The notes: generated from the sequence alone by a model not told the origin. Numbered from the stretch's first letter, positions 22,001 through 33,564 are shown. The stretch: 64,000 nt of DNA from Cydia pomonella (GCF_033807575.1 NW_026907786.1:124001-188000); one strand, 5' to 3'. Translations and numbers: made by a program.

Positions 22001-22700
22001 TCACAATATAACAAAAATGATAATATTTACAGATAGCAGGAGTTGTCTGCAAGCCATTATGGGCAATCAGTTTAAAATGAAGACAAAATTTCCCTTAATA
22101 CTTCAGATCAAAACCTTATTAAGAAAATGTGACTTTAAGGGGTTAAAAATAGTACTCGGGTGGATCCCAGGCCATTGTGGTATTGCTGGAAATGAGTCTG
22201 CAGACTCATGGGCAAGGCAAGCTATTGAGATGGGATCACCAGGTCACAATAAGATATACAGCTCTGACCTTATTAGCCATGCACAGACTGATCTGTTTAA
22301 CACGTGGCAAAATCTCTGGGATTCTTCCAGATTGGAGGTAGGAAAGCATTATGGCCACATTCAACCCAACATCCCCCGTAAACCATGGTTTTTTAAATTC
22401 CGAGCTTATCCGAAATGGGCCACGTCTACAATCTGTCGTTTACGCTTAGGGCCAGTTTGTACGCCAGTATTTCTTGCTAAGATACGGGTCCGGGATACCT
22501 CACTGTGCGAATGCGGGTTCGATGAAGGCACCGTAGATCACATTTTCTTTTCTTGTCCGAGATTCAATTACTCTTTGTATGATGTGCTACCTGAAAATAT
22601 TCCACGACCTATAAATTTCTACTCACTTCTCACTCTAATGGACCCGCCTCTAACTTCTATTCTTATTAAGTATATACAGGAGCATGATATAAAACTTTAA
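18974..22700 (+). pseudogene. Inner LINE ORF2: endonuclease, RT, RNase H, one frameshift
   Basis: The first part (to about 20290) has the endonuclease motifs FLQWNSRSLIP, ISETWLRPGS, LGDFNSHNISWG and GSDHFPIII. The second part (from about 20290 to 22700) has the reverse transcriptase (FGFRKGRSTMDS, LPQGSVLSPILYSIY, LQYADDLVLY), RNase H (VFTDASKSD, FTGEAVAILEA, FTDSRSCLQ, IPGHCGIAGNES) and CECGFDEGTVDHIFFSC. The frames change within about 20283-20300, where the outer element reads GPGEDG without a break, so this is a one-base-type indel. There is no ATG near the ORF2 start: the overlap with ORF1 suggests re-initiation or frameshifting. With the frameshift the copy is probably dead for autonomous movement. 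Confidence 0.88.
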
Positions 22701-23050
22701 TTTTTACTCTTACTATATTTCTATCTATCTATATATTTTAATTTCTATGTTTTTTTCCTCCATTTCATCCGCTATGTTGCTTGCCTTAACAATCTGTCAT
22801 CCGCTTTCCGCTCTTTTTACTAATGTTGGTATTATGTGAAATGTGTCATGTCATGTGTTTGTTTGTGTTGTCCATAATATTTGTTTGTTTTAGGTTCCCA
22901 GTCTATCCTTCCACAAAAATCAAAATTAAACCGAACATTCTCTGCTCGCATAAGTCAAAGTCCACACCTCGACATTGGCAGAATCCACCTTGCTAAATTA
23001 GCGAGGAGTAAAAGCCATTTATGGAAAAAAAAAAAAAAAAAAAAAAAAAA

Positions 23051-24140
23051 TAGCTGGGTGCAGTTTAACGGCTTCTCCATAGGAGATGCAGTTATTTGCC
23101 ATACTGACTTTAATTTCTTTTTGCCTTACATGTTCTGGGCATGACCTGTTTGTGGCAAAGTGAAAGCCATTGCATAAACAGCAAATGGCATCCTCCTCCT
23201 CCACTGCACAGGTATTTCCAGGATGCATTTCCCCGCACTTGAAACATTTAGGCTTCGAACGACAGTTATTTTTGGTATGTCCAAATTTACAGCATAAAAA
23301 GCATTGAATGGTAGGAAAAATGTACAATTCAACGGCAAGAGAGTTGTAGCATGAAAAGACTCGTTTCGGTAATACTTGACCGTCAAATGTCAATACAACT
23401 GTCTCTGAGGGTTGCCAGGTAACAGAACCGTTAACCACAACTCTGTGGTTCAAACGTCGTACTTTTAATACTTTTCCACACCCCATGGGCACGGAAATGT
23501 TGGAAACTATTTCCTCCTCCGACCACTGTGCTGGAATACCTCGAACCAAGCCCATACGGGTCACAGAAAACGACGGAATGTATGCGGTAAGATTTTCTGT
23601 TTCAAGACACGTATCAGTAACAAATAAGTTTGCGTCAACGTAATTTGAAAACGACATCGCTATACGTGTCCTACCAATGCGCTTAACACTTCCATTTATA
23701 ATGTTTCTGAAGCCTTTTTTTAGTAAAAATTTCCCAAAGGACACCGGGTGCAGAGATGATTTTGCATCTGTTTGTTTCATTTGTACGTGCACCGTGAAGG
23801 GAGCAACATCGGAAGATGAAAATAAATTCCTGCCAACCTTGGTATTAGAAGAGTCATTTTTTGTATTTAAGTTATCCGAAGAGTTTTTGGTAACCTGAAT
23901 GTTAGAGTTTGAAGGAGCTTGGGTTTCTTGTATGATGTTCTGACAATCGCACGAATAGTCCCCGCCATTATTTTTCCTTCTTTTTTTATTACATGTTTTG
24001 CATCTTTTGTGACTCTTATTTCTTTTCAATTCACTTCTGCTCCCCACAGAAGAGTCCGTGTCCATTGCTGAATCGATAATAACATTACTTCCGACCTGGA
24101 GGTTATCACCTCCAGGGTCGGGAGGATCGTCATCCCCCAT
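23051..24140 (-). pseudogene. Outer LINE ORF1, 5' part
   Basis: N-terminal portion, beginning MGDDDPPDPGGDN at 24140. It contains a basic KRNKSHKRCKTCNKKRRKN stretch, the family motif VTRMGLVRGIPAQWS and three CCHC knuckles (CFLCCKFGHTKNNC, CFKCGEMHPGNTC, CCLCNGFHFATNRSC). The reading frame then runs into the poly(A) of the inner LINE, seen as a false Phe run. The remainder is at 16901-17337. Confidence 0.88.
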
Positions 24141-24710
24141 TACATATATACGAAAAAACTTACCAACTACGACGAAATTACACTAATTATATATACAAAT
24201 ACAACAATATATACAAACTATGTGAAAAATTATATACAAATTACTGATTCCCTGATCTATAATATTAAAATGGAAATTAAATTTACAAGAAACCTAAAAC
24301 TGGACCGCCGCGTTTCACGTTTCCCGCGCTTTCCTCTGACACTCACTTTGTCACTGTCAGTTGCAACGTCGGCAAAATTAGTTGCCATTATTCAGAAATG
24401 AGTAGATATGGTAGTATATTTAACTTATGCTTGTGTAAGGCTTCTACAGACCTTGCAATATTTGGCGTGCGATTTTATGTAATCTATAGAACAAAACCAA
24501 GCCGGTCACCGCTGGGAATAAACCGTCCCATCCCGAGCGGACGAGAGGACATGTGGGAATACACCCCCATTGAATATAATTGTTTATTATTTTCCATCTG
24601 TGACCGCCTGCGTTTTGTCCAAAGAATACAATGTTTTGTCCTATCTGTTTTAATTTTAACCTAATTTTTGAGGCCGCAGACTGGACGCACACGGAACTAA
24701 AATATTAAGC

Positions 24711-25062
24711 CCCTCCAAACTATGCGCGTGAATCGCGGCGCGACTTCGTGGAGCGAACATACCGCGACGTTGACGTAGACTCCACACTCTTGCAAGTTCG
24801 CGCTTCGCGTCTCCTTTGACGCGGGCCAAATACCGACAAAAAACGGGGAATAAGGCGCGAAGGCTTGAACAATCTGCGAAATCGATACGATGGCCCTCCA
24901 CAAATCACTAAATCCGATCAGCTGACGCTTCGGCGCCATCTTGCCGCGAACCAATCTGCAAAATCGCAGTGAAGTTGTGCGAGTCTGGAGTCTACGTCGA
25001 CGTCGCGGTATGTTCGTTCCGCGAAGTCGCGCCGCGATACACGCGCATAGTCTGGAGGGGAA
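24711..25062. mobile_element. MITE related to 3014-3495
   Basis: Inverted ends of about 80 bp: left CCCCTCCAAACTATGCGCGT and, reversed from the right, CCCCTCCAGACTATGCGCGT, continuing through ATCGCGGCGCGACTTCG. A shared interior (GACGCGGGCCAAATACCGAC) links it to 3014-3495. Its target duplication is unclear. Confidence 0.75.
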
Positions 25063-25445
25063 TTTGGGCCCGTTGCAACGTGTTGAGCCAATTACATCCA
25101 CACTTTCCGTTATCAGGCCCGAAAGCAGCCCCGAATCCCCGATGTCGAGCCTGATAATCGCTTTCCATTTCACGGAATACTAGCGCAACCATAGCGCAAC
25201 GTTAACAATATTTGAAATGTAAAAAAATGGTTCATGTGCAAAAATATCAAACATTGAACATTTTTGGCAATTAGAAATAAAGTATTTTTAACATGTCAAA
25301 TAGGTATTGTTAAAGATGTGCTGATATTCCGTGAAACGGCAAACGATTATCAGGCCCGATACCGGGAAGTGTGGATGTAATCGGGCTCGACGTCGGATCT
25401 GACATGGGGCGATAGCGAGTATTATGGAGTGTGGAATTAAAAGGA
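25063..25445. repeat. Second inverted-arm repeat abutting the MITE
   Basis: The arm 25070-25185 and the opposite-facing arm 25318-25400 share ATTCCGTGAAA, GATTATCAGG and AGTGTGGATGTAAT. The spacer (25186-25317) is AT-rich. This is a fold-back element or two head-to-head copies. Confidence 0.6.
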
Positions 25446-26035
25446 GGAAAATCTCTTATGGCAGAACTATTGCAAAAGTGACCAGCTTTCAGCTTTAAAT
25501 AATAGTTCCTAACCTCTCCGGTGGCGCCAGGTACGCTCAAGGATTACATGAACCATAGAGGTATAATAATATAGAGATGAAATGAGGGAGGGGCAATAAA
25601 TAACCCGTCCAAATTACGTAGGTTGTTTGTGGTATGTTGTCAGGAATGTTAAAACGTGTTTTTAATTTAGTCTCATTGCGTATGTTCTGTTCTTCACGGG
25701 CGCACGCATAAAGCACATCTATATAAATACTAGGTCTATGACATTTTATTTCGGAGTATTGGGAGCGTGCACGACTGTCACGCAACCTAGTGTCCGCAAG
25801 TCTAGGGGAAAACGTCAATTCACTACATCTTATAAAACTACTCCAAAACTAAAAACTACTGAACGGATTTTCATACGACTTTCATCTATCAATAGAGTGA
25901 TTCTTGAGGAAGGCTTAAATATATAGCTTGTTAAGGTTTTGTGTAAATTGTTTGAAATATAACGATGTTGTCGGAAAGAATCACGCTGGCTAGGAGCTTT
26001 AATCGGAAACGCTGCCTAATCCGTTTGAGGGGTAC
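25446..26035. repeat. Repeat fragments, no gene
   Basis: Bases 25594-25712 match 41324-41436 in reverse orientation (shared motifs AACACGTTTTAACATTCCTG and ACGTAATTTGG). Bases 25830-25915 contain GAACGGATTTTCATACG and GAGTGATTCTTGAGGAAGG, which look like a common interspersed repeat. There is no supportable coding exon. Confidence 0.5.
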
Positions 26036-26216
26036 TGTACCCCTAGTGTAAATATTTTCGACAGCGAAACGTTACGTACGCGTTTGTCATTTTGTATGAG
26101 ATTTTTGACTTTCCAAAACGTCCCGCTTGGCGCGCTGTTCAAAAACCCATAGAAAATGAGACTTAACGCAAACGCGTACGTCACGTTTCGCTATCGACTA
26201 AATTTACACTAGGGGC
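26036..26216. mobile_element. Fold-back MITE
   Basis: About 180 bp with arms starting CCCCTAGTGTAAAT and continuing through CGAAACGTTACGTACGCGTTT-like sequence, mirrored by AAACGCGTACGTCACGTTTC ... ATTTACACTAGGGG. Non-coding. Confidence 0.72.
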
Positions 26217-26985
26217 ACAGAAAACAACAACGACACAATAATGACAAGTTTAAAAAGAAATTATTTTTATGGCTTAGTGACATGTGTTTTTATTCCATAC
26301 ATGAATACTTTGATTATGAAATTGAACAGTAATAGAAATTTGAAATTGTAATTAATCGCTGCATAATTTTTCTAATGTTAATAATTAATCTGACATGTTA
26401 TTTTTAATATTTTCATCTTATTTTATATTATAGTGTGACTGTACCTACTTCAAATTTTGCATACTACACTAAACAGAGTACGGTTGAACTTAAATATATT
26501 ATTGTACACCTTACCTTTGTAAACCCATATGCAGCAAATAAATAAATACAAATAAAAAGATAGGCAACTTAGCTGATTCATGTTGTATAAGTTGTATACT
26601 TTCCATTGAAACTTAGTTCGTTCGGTAGGCAAGTAACCACGAAATCCCGAAAAAAGAAATTTACTCTCCCATAGAAAATGACAGGCAGTCAGGCAGGCAA
26701 AATGTAATAAACAACCAATATTTTTTCGCGATTTCGGGGTTGGTCCCAAAGTAAAAGTTGCTCAGTATGACCTATATATTCATATTCTATTCACTCTTTT
26801 ATTCTATTAATTAGAGTTCACTTTATAGTTATCGAGTAAAATGGCTGGCGGACGGACAGAAGGACATAATTAACAAAAGATTTTTGTTTTTTGGCTACGG
26901 AACCCCGAAAAGTTAAATTTGCGTCTTAATAATACCCACTATTCGTATTAGACCGCGGACCAGGAGCATATTTCGTCAGTCACCC

Positions 26986-27359
26986 CGCCTCCCGGCTGAT
27001 ACTTTGTCAGATGATAGGTTAGATGCTGTTTTAAATTTAAAAAACTGTCAGCCGCTTGTATCGCCGTGGAAAGACCGTCAGCTGTAAAATGAACTTGTAA
27101 AAAATATGCGCCTTACAACTTTATGTGCGGCAAAGTATGCGTAATCAGTTGATGGCTTTTCAGGCGTTAACGCCTGATGAAATACTACATGCAAAGTTTC
27201 ATGATTTGTTATTGCTATCATAAAAAGGTAAAGCGCTTATTTTTTACATGTTCATACGACCAGCTGATGGTCTTACCACCGCGATATAACCGGCTGATAA
27301 TTTTTTTAACTAACAATAGCATCTGAACTATCATTTGACAAAGTATCAAACGGGAGGCG
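26986..27359. mobile_element. Large fold-back element
   Basis: Outer arms CGCCTCCCGGCTGATACTTT / AAAGTATCAAACGGGAGGCG and inner arms around ACCGTCAGCTGTAAAATGAA / GACCAGCTGATGGTC flank a short centre near 27170. About 374 bp. No transposase and no clear target duplication. Confidence 0.7.
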
Positions 27360-28265
27360 ATGGCAATTTTTTTTTTGTTTCACGTGTTTCGGTGGCTGCC
27401 ATTCCTCAACCCACCAACGGAGCGGCAGCTGACGTCCAAGAGGGTTCATCATACCTAGCCGTTAACCACTACACGAGTTTTCGGCCGGAAGGCGATTGGA
27501 CTTGGGAATCTGTTCCTGGCTCGCGGTCTATATTGATCATTGATATAATTTAGAAATTGCTATTCGTATTCGTAAAAGTACAATTTGTTGCATCACTAAT
27601 ATCGCTATTCACAATAGTTTCAACAATTTATTTAAATACCTACCTATATAAAACACAAAGCATTACAAAGAAGAAAAGAATACCCAAGATTGAACCTTGC
27701 ATTAGTAGGTACCTAATAATCCAAGCTTTATACCACTACACTCAATCCTATAATAGTTTGAGGCTCTGGGAAGGATAAGGTAGTTTTTATCAATCATCAT
27801 CATCATTCCACGCAGTTGAAGTCGCGTGTAAAACCTAAAAGTATACATATGATCTAGGTATATATAGGTATTATGTATGTGGTAATCTGTGGTAATGTAA
27901 CTTGTTTGAATACCAACATTGTTATTCTTAATATTTCGTAATATACCTTTTTTAATCTTATCCGCGAGCCAAGTCCCTTCTTACGCTAAAATGCAAAATA
28001 TATGCATTTCTAGTTTATGTGGTTGTAAGTTTTAACCACATGACTGTAATAATACGATACGATAAGTGTACCTACCTAATGTTATGATGCTTATAATTTT
28101 AAGAACAATAAGTAGTAAATAAACATATTTTTTATACATTCCCAGAAGTAGAACTTAGACATATTCAATATATTAAAATCGGGTCCTCAGATTACAATTA
28201 TTCCATACAAAGATCTAATTATTTAAAACAGCCCGCCCTTTTGGCCTAACTAAATACATTCCTTT
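27360..28265. other. Gene-free stretch
   Basis: No recognisable exon, RNA gene or delimitable element. It contains a short AT-rich microsatellite-like ATCATCATCATC at 27794-27805. Confidence 0.45.
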
Positions 28266-28505
28266 TTTTATTCAAAGACAACAAAAAGCTGATGTCGCGA
28301 AGCGCTCTACCTACACGCGCGGGTCAGTTGCGGTCGCGTTGAGGAAGGTTGAAGCGGACGCACGCGCGGCCGCGCCTCAAAACCGCGGTTCCGAACGTTC
28401 GGTGACCGTGTAGCGCGTGTCGACACCTCGCCCCGCGCAACGCGCTCCGCAGCCCCGCTGCCGCCGTGCGCGGGCCGATGTCCTCCCGCCCTTGTGCGCC
28501 GTATT
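28266..28505 (+). promoter_or_regulatory. GC island upstream of Kr-h1 (distal)
   Basis: A 240-bp CpG-rich island in AT-rich DNA, about 6 kb upstream of the first coding exon of Kr-h1. It contains CCTCAAAACCGCGGTT. The AACCGCGGT core is shared with the islands at 33.3 and 35.1 kb. It could be a distal alternative promoter or enhancer; possible donors follow at its 3' side (for example ATAG|GTATAA near 28511). Nothing codes convincingly. Confidence 0.4.
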
Positions 28506-29590
28506 ACATAGGTATAAAAATACTATAGCTGACTATAACTACTAAATACTTCAACCCCTGGCTTTACGGTTACTGAAATCTGTACGAGGCTATGATGTCC
28601 TAGTTTAAGTTTTTTAAATTTAGTATTTGCTTATGGGTACTTGCTTATAATAATTGCGGCCATTCACTAACTATTCAATAACCTACCGCAATTTTACTCG
28701 CCGTCGTTGATATTACACATATATAATATGATATCGTTGATATTTTGTAAATGGTATGAAGCTATGAAGAAGAATATTTGTTTACAAATTTGACTGAAAC
28801 ATTATATACATATAATATTATTAGGTTTATTTAAAATGTTGTTTAAGTTTATTTAAATTAGATATTACCTACTTACTCACACTGGCGTCCTTAAAACCAA
28901 TGAAAACGTTTATCTACAGATACGAGTATACGAGTATGTCCGGCCGTTAGGACTTTACGACAATCAACATTTTATTTAATTTTAAAATCCTTTCATACAC
29001 AGGAAAAAAATATTTAAATATTAATAAAAAACACATTAATATAGGTATATATATTCGTTCTCACTAAAATATTATTTATTTTAATATATATAGTTTTTAC
29101 AGAAAATCTTTAATAAGCTATACATATTGGACCCACCGCACCGTTCAAAATTTTTGGGACTTTTTGGGCGGCTATTTTACTTAAGAATCTAAAGGAAAAA
29201 ATAATACGAGTTTCGTTTATATTACCAACTATTAGTTATTCTGTGATATTACTGTTTATTAAAAAAATAAACTTTTTTGGAATGTTTATTTGTTCTTACA
29301 AAGGTGCTGGAGCCCGTCTAAGCTAACTGTACTGTGTTTTATAAGATAATGTTACTAATACTTCCACACTCTATGTTGAGTGTGGAAGTATTATTTTAAA
29401 CGTCATAATTTCATAGATATTTTAAAAATTTCGCATCTTTGTGATCCTATTACCCTTCTTTGTTGTGTAACCCCCGGGTGTTTACAAATTGAGTCAAATT
29501 AAAGAACAAAGTATCAAAGAGATTGTGTATCACATTTTAGGCTTTTTATGTGTGCAAAGTTAGGTTAGACAGACTCTAGTAAGTATATTT
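28506..29590. other. Gene-free stretch
   Basis: AT-rich. Its only notable structure is a 16-bp-stem hairpin (TAATACTTCCACACTC, loop TATGTT, then the reverse complement) at about 29355-29392. Confidence 0.45.
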
Positions 29591-29591
29591 T

Positions 29592-30815
29592 TTAGGGTTC
29601 CGTAGCCAAATGGCAAAAAACGGAACCCTTATAGATTCGTCATGTCCGTCTGTCTGTCCGATTCTGTCACAGCCACTTTTTTCCGAAACTATAAAAGCTA
29701 TACTGTTCAAACTTGGTAAGTAGATGTATTCTATGAACCGCATTATGATGTTTACACAAAAATAGAAAAAAAAAACATTGTTTGATGAAAAAAAAATTTT
29801 TTTTAATTTTTATGACGTATTAAAAAAAAACTACTTACTAGATCTCGTTCAAACCAATTTTTGGTGGAAGTTTGAATGGCAATGTATATCATATATTTTT
29901 TTTAGATTTTTCATTCTGTTATTTTAGAAGTTACGGGGGGGGGGGGGGGGGACACTTTTTACCACTTTGGAAGTGTCTCTTCTCTCGCGCAAACTATTCA
30001 GTTTAGAAAAAAATGATATTAGAAACCTCAATATCATTTTTAAAGACCTATCCATAGATACCCCACACGTATGGGTTTGATGAAAAAAGATTTTTTGAGC
30101 TTCAGATCTAAGTATGGGGAACCCCCAAAATTTATCGTTTTTTTTCTATTTTTGTGTGAAAATCTTCATGCGGTTCATAGAATACATCCACTTACCAAGT
30201 TTGAACAGTATAGCTTTTATAGTTTCGGAAAAAAGTGGCTGTGACAGAATCGGACAGACAGACGGACATGACGAATCTATAAGGGTTCCGTTTTTTGCCA
30301 TTTGGCTACGGAACCCTAAAAAACTACTTACTGGATCTCGTTCAAACCAATTTTCGGTGGAAGTTTACATGGCAATGTATATCATATATATTTTTTAGAT
30401 TTTTCATTCTGTTATTTTAGAAGTTACGGGGGGGGGGGGGGGGGCGACACACATTTTAACACTTTGGAAGTGTCTCTCGCGCAAACTATTCATTTTAGAA
30501 AAAAATGATATTAGAAACCTCAATATCATTTTTGAAGACCTATCCATAGATACCCCACACGTATGGGTTTGATGAAAAAAGATTTTTTGAGTTTCAGATC
30601 TAAGTATGGGGAACCCCCAAAATTTATCGTTTTTTTTCTATTTTTGTGTGAAAATCTTCATGCGGTTCATAGAATACATCCACTTACTAAGTTTGAACAG
30701 TACAGCTCTTATAGTTTCGGAAAAAAGTGGCTGTGACAGAATCGGACAGACAGACGGACATGACGAATCTATAAGGGTTCCGTTTTTTGCCATTTGGCTA
30801 CGGAACCCTAAAAAG
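29592..30815. mobile_element. Compound AGGGTTCCGTA repeat, head-to-head with internal duplication
   Basis: It begins TTTTTAGGGTTCCGTAGCC (plus) and ends with the reverse complement of the same terminus. About 200 bp of plus-oriented head is followed by minus-oriented sequence in which a roughly 490-bp unit is repeated (about 29830-30325 and 30325-30812). Each unit carries a run of 17 G (29935-29951 and 30428-30444). The ORFs inside are translations of the repeat and recur at 58.0 and 60.9 kb. The family resembles non-autonomous Helitron-like elements because fuller copies end in a hairpin (see 58067-59115). Confidence 0.65.
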
Positions 30816-31224
30816 TGTCATCAAAAAACCTTAAATAGGTGGCGCTACAATACCTAGAAGACTTGAAAAAAAATCAAATCACAGACAGCGCACTTCACTC
30901 CGTCAATAACGCCTAGGTTCTTAGCTACTCTAGCGCTACTCTGGAGAGATTTGGAACTATTATTTATAGCTGACCACTGGACACTTTTGCATAAGTTCTG
31001 CCTAAAACGTAGTGATTATATGCTCTTTGGTTCTGCCTATGGAAATTGCGTTCCTTAACTCTACCTTCCATAACCAAGTATACCTGCGCGGCATAATCAG
31101 TGTTGCCATAGCAAATAACTTAAGATTACGCATGATTAGGGTCTGTACGGAAAGAGAAGAGTCGTGAAATGTATGGGACTCAATATATTCCACGATACTT
31201 CCCTTTTTTTGAACAGACTCTACT

Positions 31225-31335
31225 GCATAGATATATCAATCAATTTTTCATGTTATGGCTCCATCAAGGTGTTGATGATTCTGCCAATGTCGAGGTTGGA
31301 TAAGACACGGCTAGTATATGAATCTTATCATAATA
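31225..31335 (+). repeat. Dispersed repeat fragment
   Basis: Shares with 40090-40250 (opposite strand) the stretch GTTATGGCTCCATCAAGGTG through AAGACACGGCTAGTATATG. The neighbouring 31003-31028 (AACGTAGTGATTATATGC) recurs, reversed, at 63531-63557. Confidence 0.6.
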
Positions 31336-31481
31336 TGATCTTAGACAGCACAGAGGGCCTACCGCTAACCACGTTCGACGTGTTGCCTCCCTGTCACATT
31401 TACGTGCGAAGTTACAAGTGCGATAGAGAGGCAAAACGTCGAACGTGGTTTTTTATATTTTCATCAACAAATCAAGCATTT

Positions 31482-31640
31482 ATTAGGGTTCCGTACCCAA
31501 AGGGTAAAACGGGACCCTATTACTAAGACTCACAGATGATGTATTACAACAGAAAATTTTCACAGATGATGTATTACAAATACTAAAAAGTACAGAACCC
31601 TTGGTGGGCGAGTCCGACTCGCACTGGTCCGGTTTTTTAT
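31482..31640 (+). repeat. AGGGTTCCGTA-family copy, short subfamily
   Basis: Starts TTAGGGTTCCGTACCCAAAG and ends GGCGAGTCCGACTCGCACTG followed by GTCCGG and T-rich sequence. The GCGAGTCCGACTCGC hairpin marks the 3' end. Relatives are at 46796-47083 and 47532-47710. Confidence 0.6.
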
Positions 31641-32403
31641 TTAAAAAAGTGACATTTGATGAAGTGGAACTGCTGATGATGATCAGAATGGAACTCTTCA
31701 ACCACGCATAGTTCTTGTTTGGCGATTTGTCCTCTTCGCTGTGTTTGTTAAGCAAATTAGATTCTCAAGACAAATTTTTGTCAATACAAGTTCGTTATAT
31801 ATATAGATTAGTGATCTTAGTATTTCCATCAACAAATCAAGCATTTACATTTGTAAAAGTGAGATTTGATGAAGTGGGACTGTTGATGATGAACAGAACG
31901 GTACTCTTCAACGACGCATAGTTCACGTTTGCCAATTTGTTCTCTTCGCATGTTTGTCAAGCAGTTAGCAAGCTTGCAATTTTCATTATTATTATATTTT
32001 ATCTAAAAATCAGGCAGTTGTTTTTCTCTAAAAACCAGGCATCAAAATCAACAATAATCTTTCTTTCTCGGTCTCGGTCTCCCTCATTGAAGTCGGTTTT
32101 TTTTTCTTAAAAATTATTTACATATCTAGTCTTGAAATGTTGGAGACCTCAATTAGGATTTTTTTTATATTCAAGCCTTAACGCGTTTCTCACGCTTTAC
32201 TTAAGTCAGTACCTGACCTCGAGCCCCGAGGTCCTACTTAACACTTAACATCAAAGGTTTTATAGAATTCCTTGAGAGTTAGGCTGGCAGGACTATCGCC
32301 CAGTTGCAATAAACTACACCGAACGTCGTCCGAAGTACAATACAAAACAATGCAGTATCTATATCTCTTCTATTAATAGTTATTTGCTTATTGTTTGATT
32401 TAG

Positions 32404-32617
32404 TTGGTAAAGCTTTTTACTATACTACTTTGTACTTTTGTATATCAGCTGTACAGGATGTAACAAAAATAGTGGGAATACGTTATATTGGCGTAATTTT
32501 TTTTTCCTGATCAGAACACGATACTGAATATGCCCTTAAACGGATCCCCACTATTTTTGTTACACCTTGTACAGCTGATATACAAATACAAAGTAGTATA
32601 GTAAAAAGCTTTACCAA
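32404..32617. mobile_element. Fold-back element
   Basis: The left arm TTGGTAAAGCTTTTTACTAT continues through TATCAGCTGTACAGGATG. The right arm is its near reverse complement, ending AAAGCTTTACCAA. Arms are about 75 bp around a 60-bp centre. Non-coding. Confidence 0.72.
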
Positions 32618-32676
32618 GCAATTAGGGTTAGCACGACGGATCCACAGTATGATGTATGAGAAGATACGTGGATATA

Positions 32677-32933
32677 CATACATAATAAATAAATAAATAT
32701 TACACAAATTGACTAAGTCCCACAGTTAGCTCAATAAGGCTTGTGTTGAGGTTACTTAGACAACGATATATATAATATATAAATACTTACAAATACATAG
32801 AAAACACCCATGACTCAGGAACAAGCATCCATGCTCATCACACGAATAAATGCTCTTACCAGGATTTGAATTTGAACCCAGGACCATTGGCTTCGTAGGC
32901 AGGGTCACTACCCACTAGGCCAGACCGGTCGTC
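32677..32933 (-). mobile_element. tRNA-derived SINE
   Basis: On the minus strand the head reads GGTCTGGCCTAGTGGGTAGT (A-box-like TGGCCTAGTGG) and then GGGTTCAAATTCAAATCC (B-box-like), an RNA polymerase III promoter as in tRNA-headed SINEs. A body of about 170 bp and a TTTATTTATTTATT tail follow. I rejected a functional tRNA because no cloverleaf follows. A truncated relative lies at 33565-33665. Confidence 0.75.
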
Positions 32934-33259
32934 AAATAACAATACATATTTTGCTTGTTCAGTGTTTTACTTTAAATCAATTTCCACACCCTACTTAGCA
33001 TTAGAAAAAGGGTAAACAATATTGACGTCTTTTTAAAAAATTATCAAGTAAGTCACATCAAATATGCATCAATTATATGTATGTATATAGAATATAATAT
33101 CATTTACATTACAATATTACAATTTTTGGTGTATTTATGTAAAATATGTAGTTAGTTAACTTTCTGTTACTATCTTGAAATCAACCAATTTATTATTGTA
33201 CTTCCTTATGAGAGAGCCACCCATCATAGGTGACGTTATATTGCCCTAGACAGATAAAA

Positions 33260-33474
33260 TAGAATGTGGACGGGCGACGGAAGAAGTGCGCGCGGGAGGA
33301 GGCAGGTCGGGAAACCACGCACGCGCACTGACGAGAGAGTTCACACGCGCGGCGAAACCGCGGTGCGCCTCCACGAGTAAGACCACCGCCCCCGCGCCCC
33401 GCCCCTCATACCTCCTTACTCGTGCCGCTCAACCTTCAACGAATCGAATGCGCGCCGCTTTTGTCGTATTTTAA
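33260..33474 (+). promoter_or_regulatory. GC island and candidate non-coding first exon upstream of Kr-h1
   Basis: A CpG-rich island about 0.9 kb before the first coding exon. It holds CGAAACCGCGGTGCG (33353-33367) followed by CCTCCACGAG, nearly the same composite as at 35155-35181, where the E-box is perfect. The island is followed by TTTTAA|GTAAGT (donor at 33475), so it may end in an untranslated first exon. Inference only. Confidence 0.45.
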
Positions 33475-33564
33475 GTAAGTAACATCTGACGCCACAGGTT
33501 AATTTTTTAAAATAAAATATTTTTAACAATTCATTATTTAAACAAATTTTATGGGACATGTATT

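Larger units (their letters stand above)
17349..23050 (+). mobile_element. Inner LINE, full length, inserted in outer LINE ORF1
   Basis: A plus-strand relative of the outer element, 5702 bp including 26 A residues (23025-23050). The target duplication TAGCTGGGTGC is at 17338-17348 and 23051-23061. It has a 175-nt 5' leader (17349-17523), ORF1, an ORF2 with one frameshift, and about 320 nt of 3' untranslated sequence. The antisense nesting dates this insertion after the outer one. Confidence 0.92.
13081..24349 (-). mobile_element. Outer LINE (RNase H-bearing non-LTR element), full length, split by inner LINE
   Basis: A minus-strand retrotransposon. Its 3' end is a T run on the plus strand (from 13094) and its 5' end is near 24336. 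The target duplication TGACACTCACTTT is present at 13081-13093 and 24337-24349. Without the inner element (17349-23050) it is about 5.5 kb: a 196-nt 5' leader, ORF1 with CCHC knuckles, ORF2 with endonuclease, reverse transcriptase and RNase H, a short 3' region and a poly(A) tail. Endonuclease plus RNase H in one ORF2 places it in the I/R1/LOA-like group; I cannot fix the clade. It looks young, with ORF2 uninterrupted and both duplications identical. Confidence 0.9.

Noticed and set aside
29355..29392. Possible microRNA precursor
   Set aside because: The hairpin is only about 38 nt with a perfect stem and six-base loop, too short for a typical precursor. It was kept only as a structural note.
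30114..30857. Two nearly identical plus ORFs beginning MGNPQNLSFFFYFC
   Set aside because: They are translations of tandem copies of the AGGGTTCCGTA repeat and reappear at 58.0 and 60.9 kb.
32880..32933. Possible tRNA gene on the minus strand
   Set aside because: A- and B-box-like words are present but no cloverleaf; the sequence continues as a SINE body with a T-rich tail.
33286..33474. ORF within the 33.3 kb GC island
   Set aside because: No conserved features. The island is better explained as promoter or untranslated exon sequence upstream of Kr-h1.
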